A stretch of 47,138 nucleotides of DNA from an uncultured Ruminococcus sp. (GTDB lineage: Bacteria > Bacillota > Clostridia > Oscillospirales > Acutalibacteraceae): contig CACYIC010000016.1 of NCBI GenBank assembly GCA_902774325.1, forward strand, positions 1-47,138, written 5' to 3'. A program made the translations under genes and the position numbers. The notes beneath the pieces are model-generated. The model did no database searches and had not been told where the DNA came from. It saw nothing but the letters and a program-made list of their open reading frames with translations. This document shows positions 24,680-35,100 of the stretch, piece after piece (the first letter of the stretch is position 1; each line of letters begins with the position of its first letter).

Positions 24680-27600
24680 TTATCCCAGTCTGTCTATCAG
24701 CTTGGCGATATACTTTTGAACAGCGGTGACGTCGTCTATATCGACATCTCCGTCGCCGTCCGCGTCCGCGTTCGCGAGCGCCGCTCCCTCAAGGGTGATG
24801 AGTCCCGCGATATGCTTCTGTATCGTTGTCGCGTCGCGGATATCAATAACGCCGTCGAGGTTCGCGTCGCCGCGGATAACGCTGCGGACGCGCCAGGTAT
24901 AGGTATCGCTGTCCGCCGCCCAGTCGGTCTGACCGCCGTACTGCTCGGGTTCAGCCATGATCTGTACGACATTTGTATCTCCGTTAGCTTCGTCGAGCCA
25001 CGTGCTGGGATCAACGGTGAAGTAGCCGCCGCTGACGGTGAGGACGGTATAGGTCATAACGCCGTCGCCCATGATATCGAACATCATCGCGCCTACCCGG
25101 ACATTATCGCTGATCGTCATGGTGATGGCAGAATCATCTTCGCCGGAGTAGATCATGTGCTCCAGACGGTCAAATTCCGCGTCGCCGGAAAGCGTTATCG
25201 CAAGGTCAGCTTCTTCGTTTCCGTTATTGAACATCACCAGACCGGTGAAGTGACCGCCGCTGATATGGAAGGTACCGCCGTCGGCTCCGATAAAGCCGCT
25301 GATGACACCGCCGGTGATGTAGTAGGTATCCTCCGTCCACGGCTGGAGGTTCACGCCGATCGTGCCGCTGCTGCGGAACGTGCCTGTGACCGTGCTTACG
25401 ATTTGGATGGTAGTCGGGTAGAAGGTCGGGACATACTCGCCGTCCACATATCGCCGGCCCATGATTCCGCCTGTGAGCGAGCCCTGAACGTCAAGGGTGT
25501 GACCGTTCAGATCAAACCAGATCGCGTCATCCGAATTGACCTCGAGCGTCTCGCCCTGAGCCACGACGCAGTCGCGCAGGAGCATGACCTTGGAATCGTT
25601 GTACCAGAAGTAGTAGGAGTTTTCATTGGCGGGCAGAGTCGTGATGCTGTCCCTGTAATCATGGTCGAGAGCCGCCGCTGTCATCGCGGCCTGAAGCGTC
25701 GGGCAGTAGGATACGGAATAGATGTGAGACGAATTTTCGTCGGTCTCGCGAAGCTCGATCGTATAGCTCTGTGTCAGCGTCGCCTCGAAGCACGCGCCGA
25801 CGGCTTCACCCGGCGCGAACACGCCGTTTTCATAAGCCGTGATATTGCCGCCCGTCACCGAACCGTTACCTGTAAAGGTCAGGCTTCCGCGCACGGCGAT
25901 CATTTCTCCGTAGAACTCCGCCGCCTTTGTGCCGTCGAGGGTCTTGCCGTTCAGGTCGATGATCGCGGTCACGCCCTCGGGAACGGTGAGAGGATAGCTG
26001 CCGACCGACGCCGTAAGATCTTCTGTCAGCGTGATCGTGCCGAGGTCTGTGCCGGATTCGGCGTTAAGGGTCTCGCCCAGCAGATCCCAGCCGTTCGGGT
26101 CGCGCCAGAGCGCCGTAAAGGTCACGTCCTCCGTCAGGGTGAATTCCTCGCCTGCCGCGTAGACCCTGTTGTTGTACGACCATCCGGCGAAGTATTTGTT
26201 TTTGGGGATAATGAACACCTCATCCGCTGCGGGCAGCGGAGCGGTCTCTCCCGTGGGGAACGGGATGGCGGGAGTTACGGTCGCTCCCTCGCCGCCGATC
26301 ACCTCGGCGCCGTTTCCGTCAAAGGTGACGGTGGGCTTGAGCCGCGTGACCGCCGTGAAGGTCACGTCGCCGGAAATTAAGAACTCGTCGCCCTCGTTAT
26401 AGTTTTCGTCGTCCTTACTCCAGCAGACGAATTCTCTCTCATAGGAATTGAACAGATCGTCAAAATCCGCGAGCGTTATCGTCGAATTCTTCCGCGCCGC
26501 GACGGACTGAGTCTCCTCGCCGAACACATAATTCACCAAGGCGCGCGAGAATACCGTGATCGTCAGCGCGTAGCCCGCGTTGTTTACGGAGGAGTCGGAA
26601 TGGAAGTATATCGTCAGGTATTCTCCGTCTGTTATCAGCGGCTCGCTTATTGTGAACCTGCCGCCGTATCTTTCATTTCCGAGAGCGGGACTTCTGTCTG
26701 TGCCGCCGTTGTAGAATTTAAGATAGTCGTAGGAAGAAGATTCGGTCACGCCGCTGCCGCTGACAGACACCACCATGTTTTCGGGAGCTTTTACGATGAT
26801 CTCCGCGTCGTTGCTGTTCGAATAATTGGCGTCCTTGCCGTCGTCGTACAGCGTGAAGAAGAAGCCGTTTGATTTTTTGGACAGGTCGATCAGCAGAGGA
26901 TCGTTCACGTTATTAAGCGGCGTCGTGGCGTACCAGCCGTTTTCTCCTTCGGGCAGAAGAACCTCGAGGACCGCGTCAAATACCGTCGGGTTATCCGCGA
27001 CGTACCCGTAGCCCGCCTGATAGACGGTGCCGCTGAATTTTTCCTTCCAGCCCATGAAGTGCATACCCGAGGGCAGCACGAACAGATCGGTGAGCTCGGG
27101 AAGCGTGACGGTCGAGCCGAGCGGATACCGTATCGCCTTGCTTTCATCTTTGCAGGTGTAGGTGAAGCCCGTGGCTGCCACCCACTGCGCCGTCAGCGTC
27201 GTGTTCGCGACGATGGACACGCTCGCGCCCGGATAATAAGTGTTTTCGCCGTCGGAATAGCCCGCGAATATCTTGCTTCCGGGAGCGGTAAAGCCATAGT
27301 CGGGAAGCGTGATCGACTCGCCGGAGATCACGGTTATCGGATCCATCTCTCCGCTGCCCTCGCCGGGATCGAAGGAAAGGGTTACAAGCGTCGAGGGATC
27401 GACGAGCATGACGTTGAGCACAAAGCCCGCGCGGTTGTAGTAGCCGTCGCTCGTAAACTGCACCTTCATGGTGTTGGAGGAGGTTTGCATATCGGTCAGG
27501 GTGAAGCTGCCGCTGTACTCTGTCCCGCCCATAAGCGTCGTCAGATCGGAATCATAGATCCTGAGGATATCGCAGTTCGTATCGGTAAGACCCTCGCCGC

Positions 27601-30600
27601 TGAACCTGAAAACGAATCCCTCGGGCGCGGTCATGGTAAGGCTTCCGCTGCAGTTGGCGGCGTAAAGATTCTGCCCGCCGTTGTCATAGAGCTTGAAGGT
27701 AAAGCCGTTCGTCTTGTCGGTCAGATCGAAATCGTCTATCTGCTCGATCACCGGCATAAGCGCGTAGAAGCCTTCCTCGCCGCCGTCGATCAGGTAAGGC
27801 AGATTCTCAAACTCGGCGGTGTAGGTCGTGTCCTCGGTCGCCGTAATGAGCGTAAGCGCGGGATACGCCTCGCCGTCGTTTCCGTTGAGCCAGTGCTTCA
27901 GCTCTTTTCTGTATGGCAGTCTTGAAAATCTCGTTTCATATTCCGCGAGATAGAACTGAGCTCCCTTGCGGTAATACGCGGTCGCTTCCTGATCGTCGTG
28001 ACCCTTATAGGTGATGATTATTTTTTCGATATATACCGCCGTCAGGTGAATATCCTCGGTGACGGCGAAATAATCGTTCACGTGATAGTTGTTAGTGCCG
28101 TCGGTATAATAATCGAAGTAGGTTTTCTCGGGAAGTGTAAAGGTGCACGCGGGTATATAGAGATTGTCGCCGGGCAAAAGTACGATGTCATCCATCGTGC
28201 CGCTGCCCTCGCCAGCGTCAAAGGAGACTGTGATCAGTGAGGACGGACGGGTGACGGTGAGCTTTATCGTGAAACCGGCTTTGTTGGTTCTGGCGTCGGA
28301 GGTAAAGCGGAACGTCACGGCATTGCCTGTGGAATAGAGCTTGCCGAGCGTGGGTGAGCCGCTGTAGCTGCCGATCAGCTCCGCGTCCTGAGAATCGCCG
28401 TCGTATATCTTGAGATAATCGGCTCTTTCCTCGGTGTTAACGCTAGCGGAAAGCTGCATGATGCAGCCCTCGGGAGCCAGAACTGTCAGCGAACCGTCGC
28501 AGTTGTAGCCATAGAAGCTGTCGCCGCCGTTGTCGAACACCCAAAGCTGATAGCCCTCGCTTTCATTGGTCAGATCAGCCGTCAGGGAGCCGTTTTTAGG
28601 CAGGGTGGAATAGTTTTCATAGTTTTGGTACGCGGTTCCCTCTTCGCCGTGCATGATGACGGGCATCTCCTCGATCACCGCCGTAAAATCGACGTCCCCG
28701 TTCGCGGTAAACGAGTCGCCCGCGGCGTACACGGTTTCGCCGCACCGCCAGCCCTTGAAGAGCTTTCTGTCGGGAAGGGTGAACATGGAAGCGAAGGTCG
28801 GAAGCGTGAACTGAGTTCCCTTTTCCGCCAGATTTGATTTGGATTCCTCGCCGAAAATATAGGTGACGCCGGCGTAATCGTTCCGGCTGACCACAGTTAC
28901 GTTCAGACTAAAGCCGTCGTATTGATCGCCTCCGTCGGAGCGGAAGTACAGTCTGACGACTCTGCCGCTGCTCAGGACGTTGTTCACCGTGAACGTGCCC
29001 TGATATTTTCCGCTGCCGAGAGTCTTGGTCGTATCGCCGTCGTAGATGCAAAGCCAGTCGTAGCTGCTTTCCGTGTAGCCGGTGCCGCTGATTTTGAGGA
29101 GGCAGTTCTCGGGAGCGGTGATACTCAAGTAACCGTTGCAGTTGCCCGAATAGTCCGACGAGCTGCCGCCGTCGTCGTAAACCTTGAGGACGAAGTTCGG
29201 TTCCTGATCGCTCAGGTCGACCGCGGCGTTTCCGGTCGCGTTCATATTGACAAAGCTGATGCTGCCGTCCTGCTGTATCTCCACCACGGTCTCAACGACT
29301 GCGGTAAAGGTGGTGTTGCCGCTCACCGTGAACGACGCGCCTTCATTATAGATCGTTCCGTCGTATTTCCAGCCCTTGAATCTCTGTCCCTCGTAAAGGG
29401 TGAACATCGATTCAAAGGTCGGCAGAATGATCTCGTTGCCCTCGTAGGCGTAATCGGACTGAGTACTGCCGTCATAGGAGTAGGTCACGGTGAATCGGCT
29501 GAGGAAAGCAGCCGTCAGCGTCTTGCTCTCATTGAGGACGATCACATCGCCCGGCTTATAGCGGTTAGTACCGTCGGTGTAATAGCCGAAGTATTTGTTG
29601 TAGGGCGCGGTAAAAGCGCACTCGGGCACGGTGACCTCATCGCCGGGGGCGACCGTGATGCTACTCATCATTCCGCTGCCGTTTCCGGCGTTGAAGGATA
29701 CCGTCGCGACAGAGGAAGCGTCAACGAGCGTCACGGTCAGGTCAAGACCTTCGTAGTTGTAGTAGCTGCAGGGGGCAAAACGGATGGTCAGCGCGTTCGA
29801 GGTCGTATAGACCGGATCGATAGTCTTTGTTCCGCTGTCCTTCAAAACAAGCGTCGCATCTGTGCTCGCGCCGTCATAGATGTAAAGGTAATCGTAGTTG
29901 TCACCCGTCACGATGCTGCCGCCGACGCTGAGAACGCAGCCCGCCGGAGCCGAAACGGTAACGGAGCCGTCGCAGTAGTATGAGTAATTACCGCTCAGTC
30001 CGCCGTCGTCGAACACGCGGAACTGATATCCCGCGCTCTTGTCGCTGAGGTCAGCCGTGACCGCGACAGTTCTCGGAAGCAGGGCGTAATCATAGTTGTT
30101 TTCGTCATCGTGCAGGATCACCGGCTCGTCCTCAAACACCGCAGTAAAGGTGACGTCGCTGTTCACGGTGAAGGAGTCGTTCTCGTTATAAACCGTCTCC
30201 CCCGCCTGCCAGCTCTTGAAGATCTTCCTCTCGGGAACGGTGAACATCGAGGTATAGGTCGGCAGATATATCTCGGTTCCCTGCGTATAAACGTATGACT
30301 GTGTATAACTGCCGCCGTCGTAGGTCACAGTGTACCTGTTGATGAGTACAGCCGTCAGAGTTTTATTCCCGCTGAGCGTGATAACGTCGTTCGGCTGATA
30401 GTTATTTTCGCCGTCCGTATAGTGAGTGAACTGCTTGTTGTAGGGTATTGTGAAGGAGCACTCCGGAACGGTCACGGTATCGCCGGGCAAAGCCTTGATG
30501 CTGTTCATGGTGCCGTCGGCCTCTCCGGGGCTGAACGAAAGGGCGATAAACGAATCCTCGTCTATGAGCGTCACGGTAAGATCAAGACCAGTGCGCTCTC

Positions 30601-31915
30601 CGTAGCCGTCGGAGGTTAAGCGTATTGTCAGCGCGGCGCCGGTCGAGTAGACCGCGGAAATTGTATTCGTTCCGCTTTTCCTGAAAATCTGAGTTGCTTC
30701 ACTTGTCGCTCCGTCATAGACTTCGAGATAGTCGTAGCCGTCTTCCGTCGTATAGCTTCCGCTGACGCCGACAGCGCAGCCCAACGGAGCCAAAATGGTG
30801 ATCGAGCCGTAGCAGTTTTTCGAGTAATTATCGCTCAAGCCGCCGTCGTCGAACACGCGGAGCTGATAGCCCGCCTCCTTGTCGCCGAGGTCAGCCGTGA
30901 CCGCGACAGTTCTCGGGAGCAGAGCGTAATCGTAATTATCGGTGTCGTCGTGCAGGATCACCGGCTCGTCCTCAAACGTCGCCGTAAAGGTGACGTCGCT
31001 GTTCACGGTGAAGTGATCGCCCTCGTTATAAAGCGTCTCTCCCGACTGCCAGCCCGTGAAGATCTTTCTTTCGGGAAGGGTGAACAACGAGGCAAAGGTC
31101 GGCAGATCGATCTCAGTTCCCTGCGGCATATCCGCCGTCTGAGTATCTGTCCCGAACTCGCAGGTGACCGTCGCCTTGTTGACGTAAACCGCCGTCAGGA
31201 TTTTATTCCCGTTGAGCGTGATAACGTCGTTCGGATTATAGTTGTTTTCGCCGTCCGTATAATGGGAGAAAAGCTTGTCGCCGGGGATCGTGAAGCCGCA
31301 TTCGGGCACGGTCACGCTCTCGCCCGGATCGACGCTGATCGAACGCATCGTACCGCTGCCATCTCCCGCGTCAAAAGAAAGTGTGGCAAGAGATGAAAGA
31401 GATAAAAGCGTAACATCCAGCTCAAATCCCGAATAGTTATAGACGTAGTCGGAACGGAACCAAAGTGTCAGGACGTTTCCGCTGCTCAACATCGGACTGA
31501 CAGTGAACGGTCTGCCGGCGTATTTGCCGCCCGAAGCTTCTCCGAGCGTCTCAGCCGCATTGTCACTGCCGTCGTAAATGGTCAGCCAGTCGTAGCTTGT
31601 GCTTTCGGAATTGCCGCTGCCGCTGATTCTGATGAGGAAATCTTCCTTCGCGGTGATTTGCAGATAACCGTCGCAGTTATCGGAATAATTTGCCTCCGCG
31701 CCGCCGTCGTCATAGACCTTGAACGTAAAGCCGTTCGTCTTGTCGCTGAGGTCGAGCGTATCCGTTCCGCTCGCGGGCATATTGACGGAATAACCGTCAT
31801 CGTCATTGCCCGAAAGCTGAACAGCCTCCGCAAACGCGGTGAGCGGCGCCGATGATATCAGCAAAAGCAATACCAGAAGCAGCGCGGTAAGTTTTTTGAA
31901 TGTCTTTTTACTCAT
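24680..31915 (-). CDS. Giant secreted protein with seven CUB-like modules, InlB-type repeats and dockerin (2411 aa)
   Basis: Signal peptide at residues 1-29 (LLLVLLLLISSAPLTAFA). Seven CUB-like modules follow. Each begins with a strand and KVYDDGG or RVFDDGG, then NYSxNCDGxLxI.AP, a DYLxIYDG motif and a strand such as LTIRFxSD. They alternate with InlB/Flg_new-type repeats (VSFDAGxGSG, then KxFxxYTDGxNxYxPxDVI, or FKGWxxGExVYxxGDSF). Near residues 2060-2330 lies a beta-helix-like region (VPEGVTAIIDLNGKTLDG), and the protein ends in a type I dockerin (DANLDGVIDIRDATTIQKH and DADGDGDVDIDDV). CUB folds bind proteins or glycans in other systems. No catalytic site is seen, so a scaffold-bound adhesin is likely. 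GGAGGTG lies 5 nt before the ATG. Confidence 0.92.
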   Translation of the reverse strand: MSKKTFKKLTALLLVLLLLISSAPLTAFAEAVQLSGNDDDGYSVNMPASGTDTLDLSDKTNGFTFKVYDDGGAEANYSDNCDGYLQITAKEDFLIRISGSGNSESTSYDWLTIYDGSDNAAETLGEASGGKYAGRPFTVSPMLSSGNVLTLWFRSDYVYNYSGFELDVTLLSLSSLATLSFDAGDGSGTMRSISVDPGESVTVPECGFTIPGDKLFSHYTDGENNYNPNDVITLNGNKILTAVYVNKATVTCEFGTDTQTADMPQGTEIDLPTFASLFTLPERKIFTGWQSGETLYNEGDHFTVNSDVTFTATFEDEPVILHDDTDNYDYALLPRTVAVTADLGDKEAGYQLRVFDDGGLSDNYSKNCYGSITILAPLGCAVGVSGSYTTEDGYDYLEVYDGATSEATQIFRKSGTNTISAVYSTGAALTIRLTSDGYGERTGLDLTVTLIDEDSFIALSFSPGEADGTMNSIKALPGDTVTVPECSFTIPYNKQFTHYTDGENNYQPNDVITLSGNKTLTAVLINRYTVTYDGGSYTQSYVYTQGTEIYLPTYTSMFTVPERKIFKSWQAGETVYNENDSFTVNSDVTFTAVFEDEPVILHDDENNYDYALLPRTVAVTADLSDKSAGYQFRVFDDGGLSGNYSYYCDGSVTVSAPAGCVLSVGGSIVTGDNYDYLYIYDGASTDATLVLKDSGTKTIDPVYTTSNALTIRFAPCSYYNYEGLDLTVTLVDASSVATVSFNAGNGSGMMSSITVAPGDEVTVPECAFTAPYNKYFGYYTDGTNRYKPGDVIVLNESKTLTAAFLSRFTVTYSYDGSTQSDYAYEGNEIILPTFESMFTLYEGQRFKGWKYDGTIYNEGASFTVSGNTTFTAVVETVVEIQQDGSISFVNMNATGNAAVDLSDQEPNFVLKVYDDGGSSSDYSGNCNGYLSITAPENCLLKISGTGYTESSYDWLCIYDGDTTKTLGSGKYQGTFTVNNVLSSGRVVRLYFRSDGGDQYDGFSLNVTVVSRNDYAGVTYIFGEESKSNLAEKGTQFTLPTFASMFTLPDRKLFKGWRCGETVYAAGDSFTANGDVDFTAVIEEMPVIMHGEEGTAYQNYENYSTLPKNGSLTADLTNESEGYQLWVFDNGGDSFYGYNCDGSLTVLAPEGCIMQLSASVNTEERADYLKIYDGDSQDAELIGSYSGSPTLGKLYSTGNAVTFRFTSDARTNKAGFTIKLTVTRPSSLITVSFDAGEGSGTMDDIVLLPGDNLYIPACTFTLPEKTYFDYYTDGTNNYHVNDYFAVTEDIHLTAVYIEKIIITYKGHDDQEATAYYRKGAQFYLAEYETRFSRLPYRKELKHWLNGNDGEAYPALTLITATEDTTYTAEFENLPYLIDGGEEGFYALMPVIEQIDDFDLTDKTNGFTFKLYDNGGQNLYAANCSGSLTMTAPEGFVFRFSGEGLTDTNCDILRIYDSDLTTLMGGTEYSGSFTLTDMQTSSNTMKVQFTSDGYYNRAGFVLNVMLVDPSTLVTLSFDPGEGSGEMDPITVISGESITLPDYGFTAPGSKIFAGYSDGENTYYPGASVSIVANTTLTAQWVAATGFTYTCKDESKAIRYPLGSTVTLPELTDLFVLPSGMHFMGWKEKFSGTVYQAGYGYVADNPTVFDAVLEVLLPEGENGWYATTPLNNVNDPLLIDLSKKSNGFFFTLYDDGKDANYSNSNDAEIIVKAPENMVVSVSGSGVTESSSYDYLKFYNGGTDRSPALGNERYGGRFTISEPLITDGEYLTIYFHSDSSVNNAGYALTITVFSRALVNYVFGEETQSVAARKNSTITLADFDDLFNSYEREFVCWSKDDENYNEGDEFLISGDVTFTAVTRLKPTVTFDGNGAEVIGGEGATVTPAIPFPTGETAPLPAADEVFIIPKNKYFAGWSYNNRVYAAGEEFTLTEDVTFTALWRDPNGWDLLGETLNAESGTDLGTITLTEDLTASVGSYPLTVPEGVTAIIDLNGKTLDGTKAAEFYGEMIAVRGSLTFTGNGSVTGGNITAYENGVFAPGEAVGACFEATLTQSYTIELRETDENSSHIYSVSYCPTLQAAMTAAALDHDYRDSITTLPANENSYYFWYNDSKVMLLRDCVVAQGETLEVNSDDAIWFDLNGHTLDVQGSLTGGIMGRRYVDGEYVPTFYPTTIQIVSTVTGTFRSSGTIGVNLQPWTEDTYYITGGVISGFIGADGGTFHISGGHFTGLVMFNNGNEEADLAITLSGDAEFDRLEHMIYSGEDDSAITMTISDNVRVGAMMFDIMGDGVMTYTVLTVSGGYFTVDPSTWLDEANGDTNVVQIMAEPEQYGGQTDWAADSDTYTWRVRSVIRGDANLDGVIDIRDATTIQKHIAGLITLEGAALANADADGDGDVDIDDVTAVQKYIAKLIDRLG
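29640..31340 (-). repeat. 840-bp coding repeats in exact register
   Basis: Two neighbouring CUB/InlB units share long near-identical stretches at an offset of exactly 840 bp (30001 against 30841, 30112 against 30952, 29701 against 30541). A third, more diverged copy continues toward 31381. This points to recent duplication or gene conversion. Confidence 0.75.
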
Positions 31916-32031
31916 GTCGCACCTCCGAATAAAAGATAAAGTGTGGCTTATATGAACAAATCGGAAAAGGGATTCCGATCAAAGCTTTTCCTCGGATTCA
32001 TTTGCGCGCTGAAACGCTATGATATGTTGTT

Positions 32032-32060
32032 ATTATACAAAATCTATAATGATTATTCAA
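32032..32060 (-). promoter_or_regulatory. Promoter of the CUB-dockerin gene
   Basis: Minus strand: TTGAAT (32055-32060), 17-nt spacer, TATAAT (32032-32037). The leader to the ATG at 31915 is about 110 nt. Confidence 0.8.
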
Positions 32061-32067
32061 TAGTTTT

Positions 32068-32099
32068 GGAACAAGCGGTCATATACAGGGAACAAGCGG
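32068..32099 (-). promoter_or_regulatory. Candidate LytTR-type direct repeat operator of the CUB-dockerin gene
   Basis: On the plus strand GGAACAAGCGG occurs twice (32068-32078 and 32089-32099), period 21 bp, two helix turns. On the gene strand it reads CCGCTTGTTCC, close to the [AC][CA]GTTN[AG][TG] core of LytTR regulator sites. It ends 7 nt before the -35 box. The same pair with the same spacing lies before the LytTR operon. Confidence 0.75.
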
Positions 32100-32103
32100 A
32101 TAA

Positions 32104-32139
32104 GAAAAGCCGCGCAGCGGCGGATTGCTGCTGCGCGGC
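32104..32139 (-). terminator. Terminator of the CxxC-ladder dockerin gene
   Basis: A 10-bp perfect stem GCCGCGCAGC/GCTGCGCGGC extended by three pairs, followed on the minus strand by TTTTCTTA. Confidence 0.85.
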
Positions 32140-32154
32140 ATGAGAATTTGGAAG

Positions 32155-35100
32155 CTAACCGAGAACAATTGTCAGCTTCGCGATATACTTTTGGATCGCG
32201 GTGACGTCGCCGATGTCGATACTGCCGTCGCCGTCGGCGTCGGCGTTTTCAAGCGCGGTATCGTCGAGGGTGATAAGTCCCGCGAGATACTTCTGGACGG
32301 TCGTAGCGTCTATTATGTCGATCACGCCGTCGAGATTGACGTCGCCGACCTCGTAGCTCTCGTATTTGAAGCACATTTCATGTCTTGAGAGCTGCTCGGC
32401 GGTAGACGCCTTATTCACGCCGTCGCCCTCGAGCAGCCAATCAACATAAAGCGCGTCAAGGTCGACAAGACTTTCGCAGCCGTTCGCGGCGCTGATAAGC
32501 AGAGTGGTCTGCTTTGTGACCTCCGCGGCGTCTCCGGCTGTCGGCATCCTGTACATGGTGATATTCGCGGCGCGCTTTTCGAGCGCGGCGGAGACCGCCT
32601 CCGCGAACGAGGTGAAGCGGTAGGTCGCGCCCTTGTGCTCGAAGGAAGCGACGGCGCCGCTTATAACGTCGAGTGTAAAATCGGAATAACCGTTGGGATT
32701 ATCAAATTCAGCGGTGTAGCCCTCGGCGTCGCTGCCGCCGATGACCGCCGCATACTCATAGGTCTTGCCGCTGTGCGAATGACGTACAAAAACGGTTTCG
32801 CCCGCGCCGCCTGCCTCCCGCGCCATCTCTGCGGGAATACCGACGGTCACTCTTGTCGGCTCCGCAACGTCGACAGCCAGCGCCTGAGAAATAGGAACGC
32901 TGTTTTGGCTGTCAAGCTCCGTACCGGGCTGCTCGGCGGTCGCAACGGTCTGCTTCATCGGAGTGATCCCGAACCTCATTGTTAGGTGATCGCCGTACCG
33001 CTCAAAGCCCTTGACCTCGACCTCTAAATATGTCTTTTCAACGACTCTGATCTCCGCGTTTTGTCCGTCGGCTGTCTTTATGATGACCGTTTCGCCGTCG
33101 CTGTCGACAACTATCAAGCCCGCCTGAGCAAGAGCCTCGACTGCGGATGACTTTTCGCCGTCCGTTAAGGCTCTGCCGCCTTCGACAGGCAGATCGACGC
33201 TTACCGCTTCGGCAGCCGCGAGCAGCGTTTGGGCGGTGGCGTCATCTGCCGAAACGCCCATCAAGGTCTCGTTTTTGCCCTGCTCCGAAAGCGCGCTGCC
33301 GCCGATATTATCAAGCGCATCCGCCAAAGTCGCTTCCGCGATGAACTGAGCGCTGACAGTCGTATTTCCGGCGGGCATCACGAAGGAGTATTCCGTATCT
33401 CCGTTCTGTGAAACGCTCACGGTGACGGGCTTTGTCTCGCCGTTCGCCGTATAGGTGACCGCGCCGGGCCTGAATCCCTCCGAGGCGGCGGGAGTTACGG
33501 TCACTAAGGCTCCCTCCACGGCTTTCGCAGCGGAAACGTTGATATTGCCGTTTGAGATACCGTCCGCGATCATCACGTCATAAAGCTCGCCCGTTATCGC
33601 CTCGACCGTGATATTCTGCGCCGGCATATCGAAGGTAAAGCCGCCGTTCTTATCAGGCGTGATATCAACAACTGTCGCGGGCTCGCCGTAGCTGTAACGA
33701 TAGCCCTTGATTGCCGCCGTTGAGTCCGTATCGGCGTTCAGCGTGATCAGATCTCCGTAACAAGCCGTTCCGGGCAGTTCGGAGGAATAGCTCACGCCCG
33801 CGACGTCCGCATAGGCTATGCTGTATTCGTTTTGGGTGAACACCGCGCTCACGGTCACATTGCTCTCGGGCATTGTAAAGCTGCCGCCGGTCACCTCGTA
33901 GATCTTATTGGTGGTTTCGTTTTTCACCGTTATCCTGTCAAGCGTATAACCGGGCTTGGGCTCGGCGGACACGGCGACCTCGCTGCCCTCGGGAGCCTTC
34001 GCCTTGTTGACGGTCACGGTTCCGTTTTCGACCTCGTCGACGCTGACGTTGAAGCCGTCCTTCGCTATAACCAGCACGGAGGTCTGACAAGCCTCGTAGT
34101 TCGCGGTTTCGGGGAGCGCAAAGGTCATATAGGTGTAGCCATCGCCCTTATACGCCACCGCCGCCATCAGGACGTTGCCGGACTTATAGGACAAGCCCTC
34201 GCCCTTTGCCGCGATATCGGCGTTTTCTGTCGTTACGATCACATCCTCGGCTCTTGCTGAATCGTCATAATCCGAATTGAGCCTGAGCGCGGCGGTTTTG
34301 TCGCTGCCGTAAAGCTGCAAAATCGAATCCGCGGTGATCGTCCTCTTCACCTTGTTGATGGTCATCTTCGCTGTCGCGCGTCCGATAAATCTTGAATCCT
34401 CATAGATCACGCGAACGGTGTAAACGCCCGCGTCGACGGGAGCTTCGTCTGTCATATCGGCGAGGTCGGTGCTTTCGCCCTCAAAGTATTCATAGGTCAT
34501 GGTGGGATTGGAGCCCTGGGTGTAGTATGTTCCCTCGAAGCTGATGGCAGCCTCGGGCTGCTGCGCCTCGCCGTTAAAGGCGACCTCTGTATCCTCGATG
34601 CTTATTAAGGATGAAACGTCGGTCTTTGTTTTCCAGATCGCATAGAGCGTCATATCCTCCTGGTCGGCGGAGAAATAGACGGATGAGTTATCATAATAGG
34701 CTCTCGCTCCGTCGGGAGTAAGCGACCAGTAGTTGAAAGCAAGAGTTTCGTGACGGAAGGCGTTCTTGTCCAGATAGTCTCTTGTGCTCACGGTTATCGT
34801 CTGAGGCGCCATAGTGCCGTAGCCACCGTTGGCGTCGAATGTGATCGTCACGTTTCTCTTCCAGACCGCGTACAGCGTCGTATCGTAACTCCTTGCGACA
34901 GCCTCGCCGTCATCATAGGAAGCGTATGTAGAAGTGCTGCTCGTGCTCCATCCGGCGAAGGTGTAGCCCTCGCGGGTGAAGGTGTTCGGGTTCAGCGGGG
35001 TCTCTTCGCCTTTTTGGAGCTTCTGCGGCTCCATCTCTCCCTCGCCGCCGTTCGGGTCAAAGGTCACGATACAGGTGGTCGGCGTCCACTGCGCGTACAA

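Noticed and set aside
24716-26380. Long plus-strand open frames opposite the dockerin genes
   Set aside because: GC-rich codon bias on the minus strand opens the antisense frame; the minus frame carries clear CUB, InlB and dockerin motifs.
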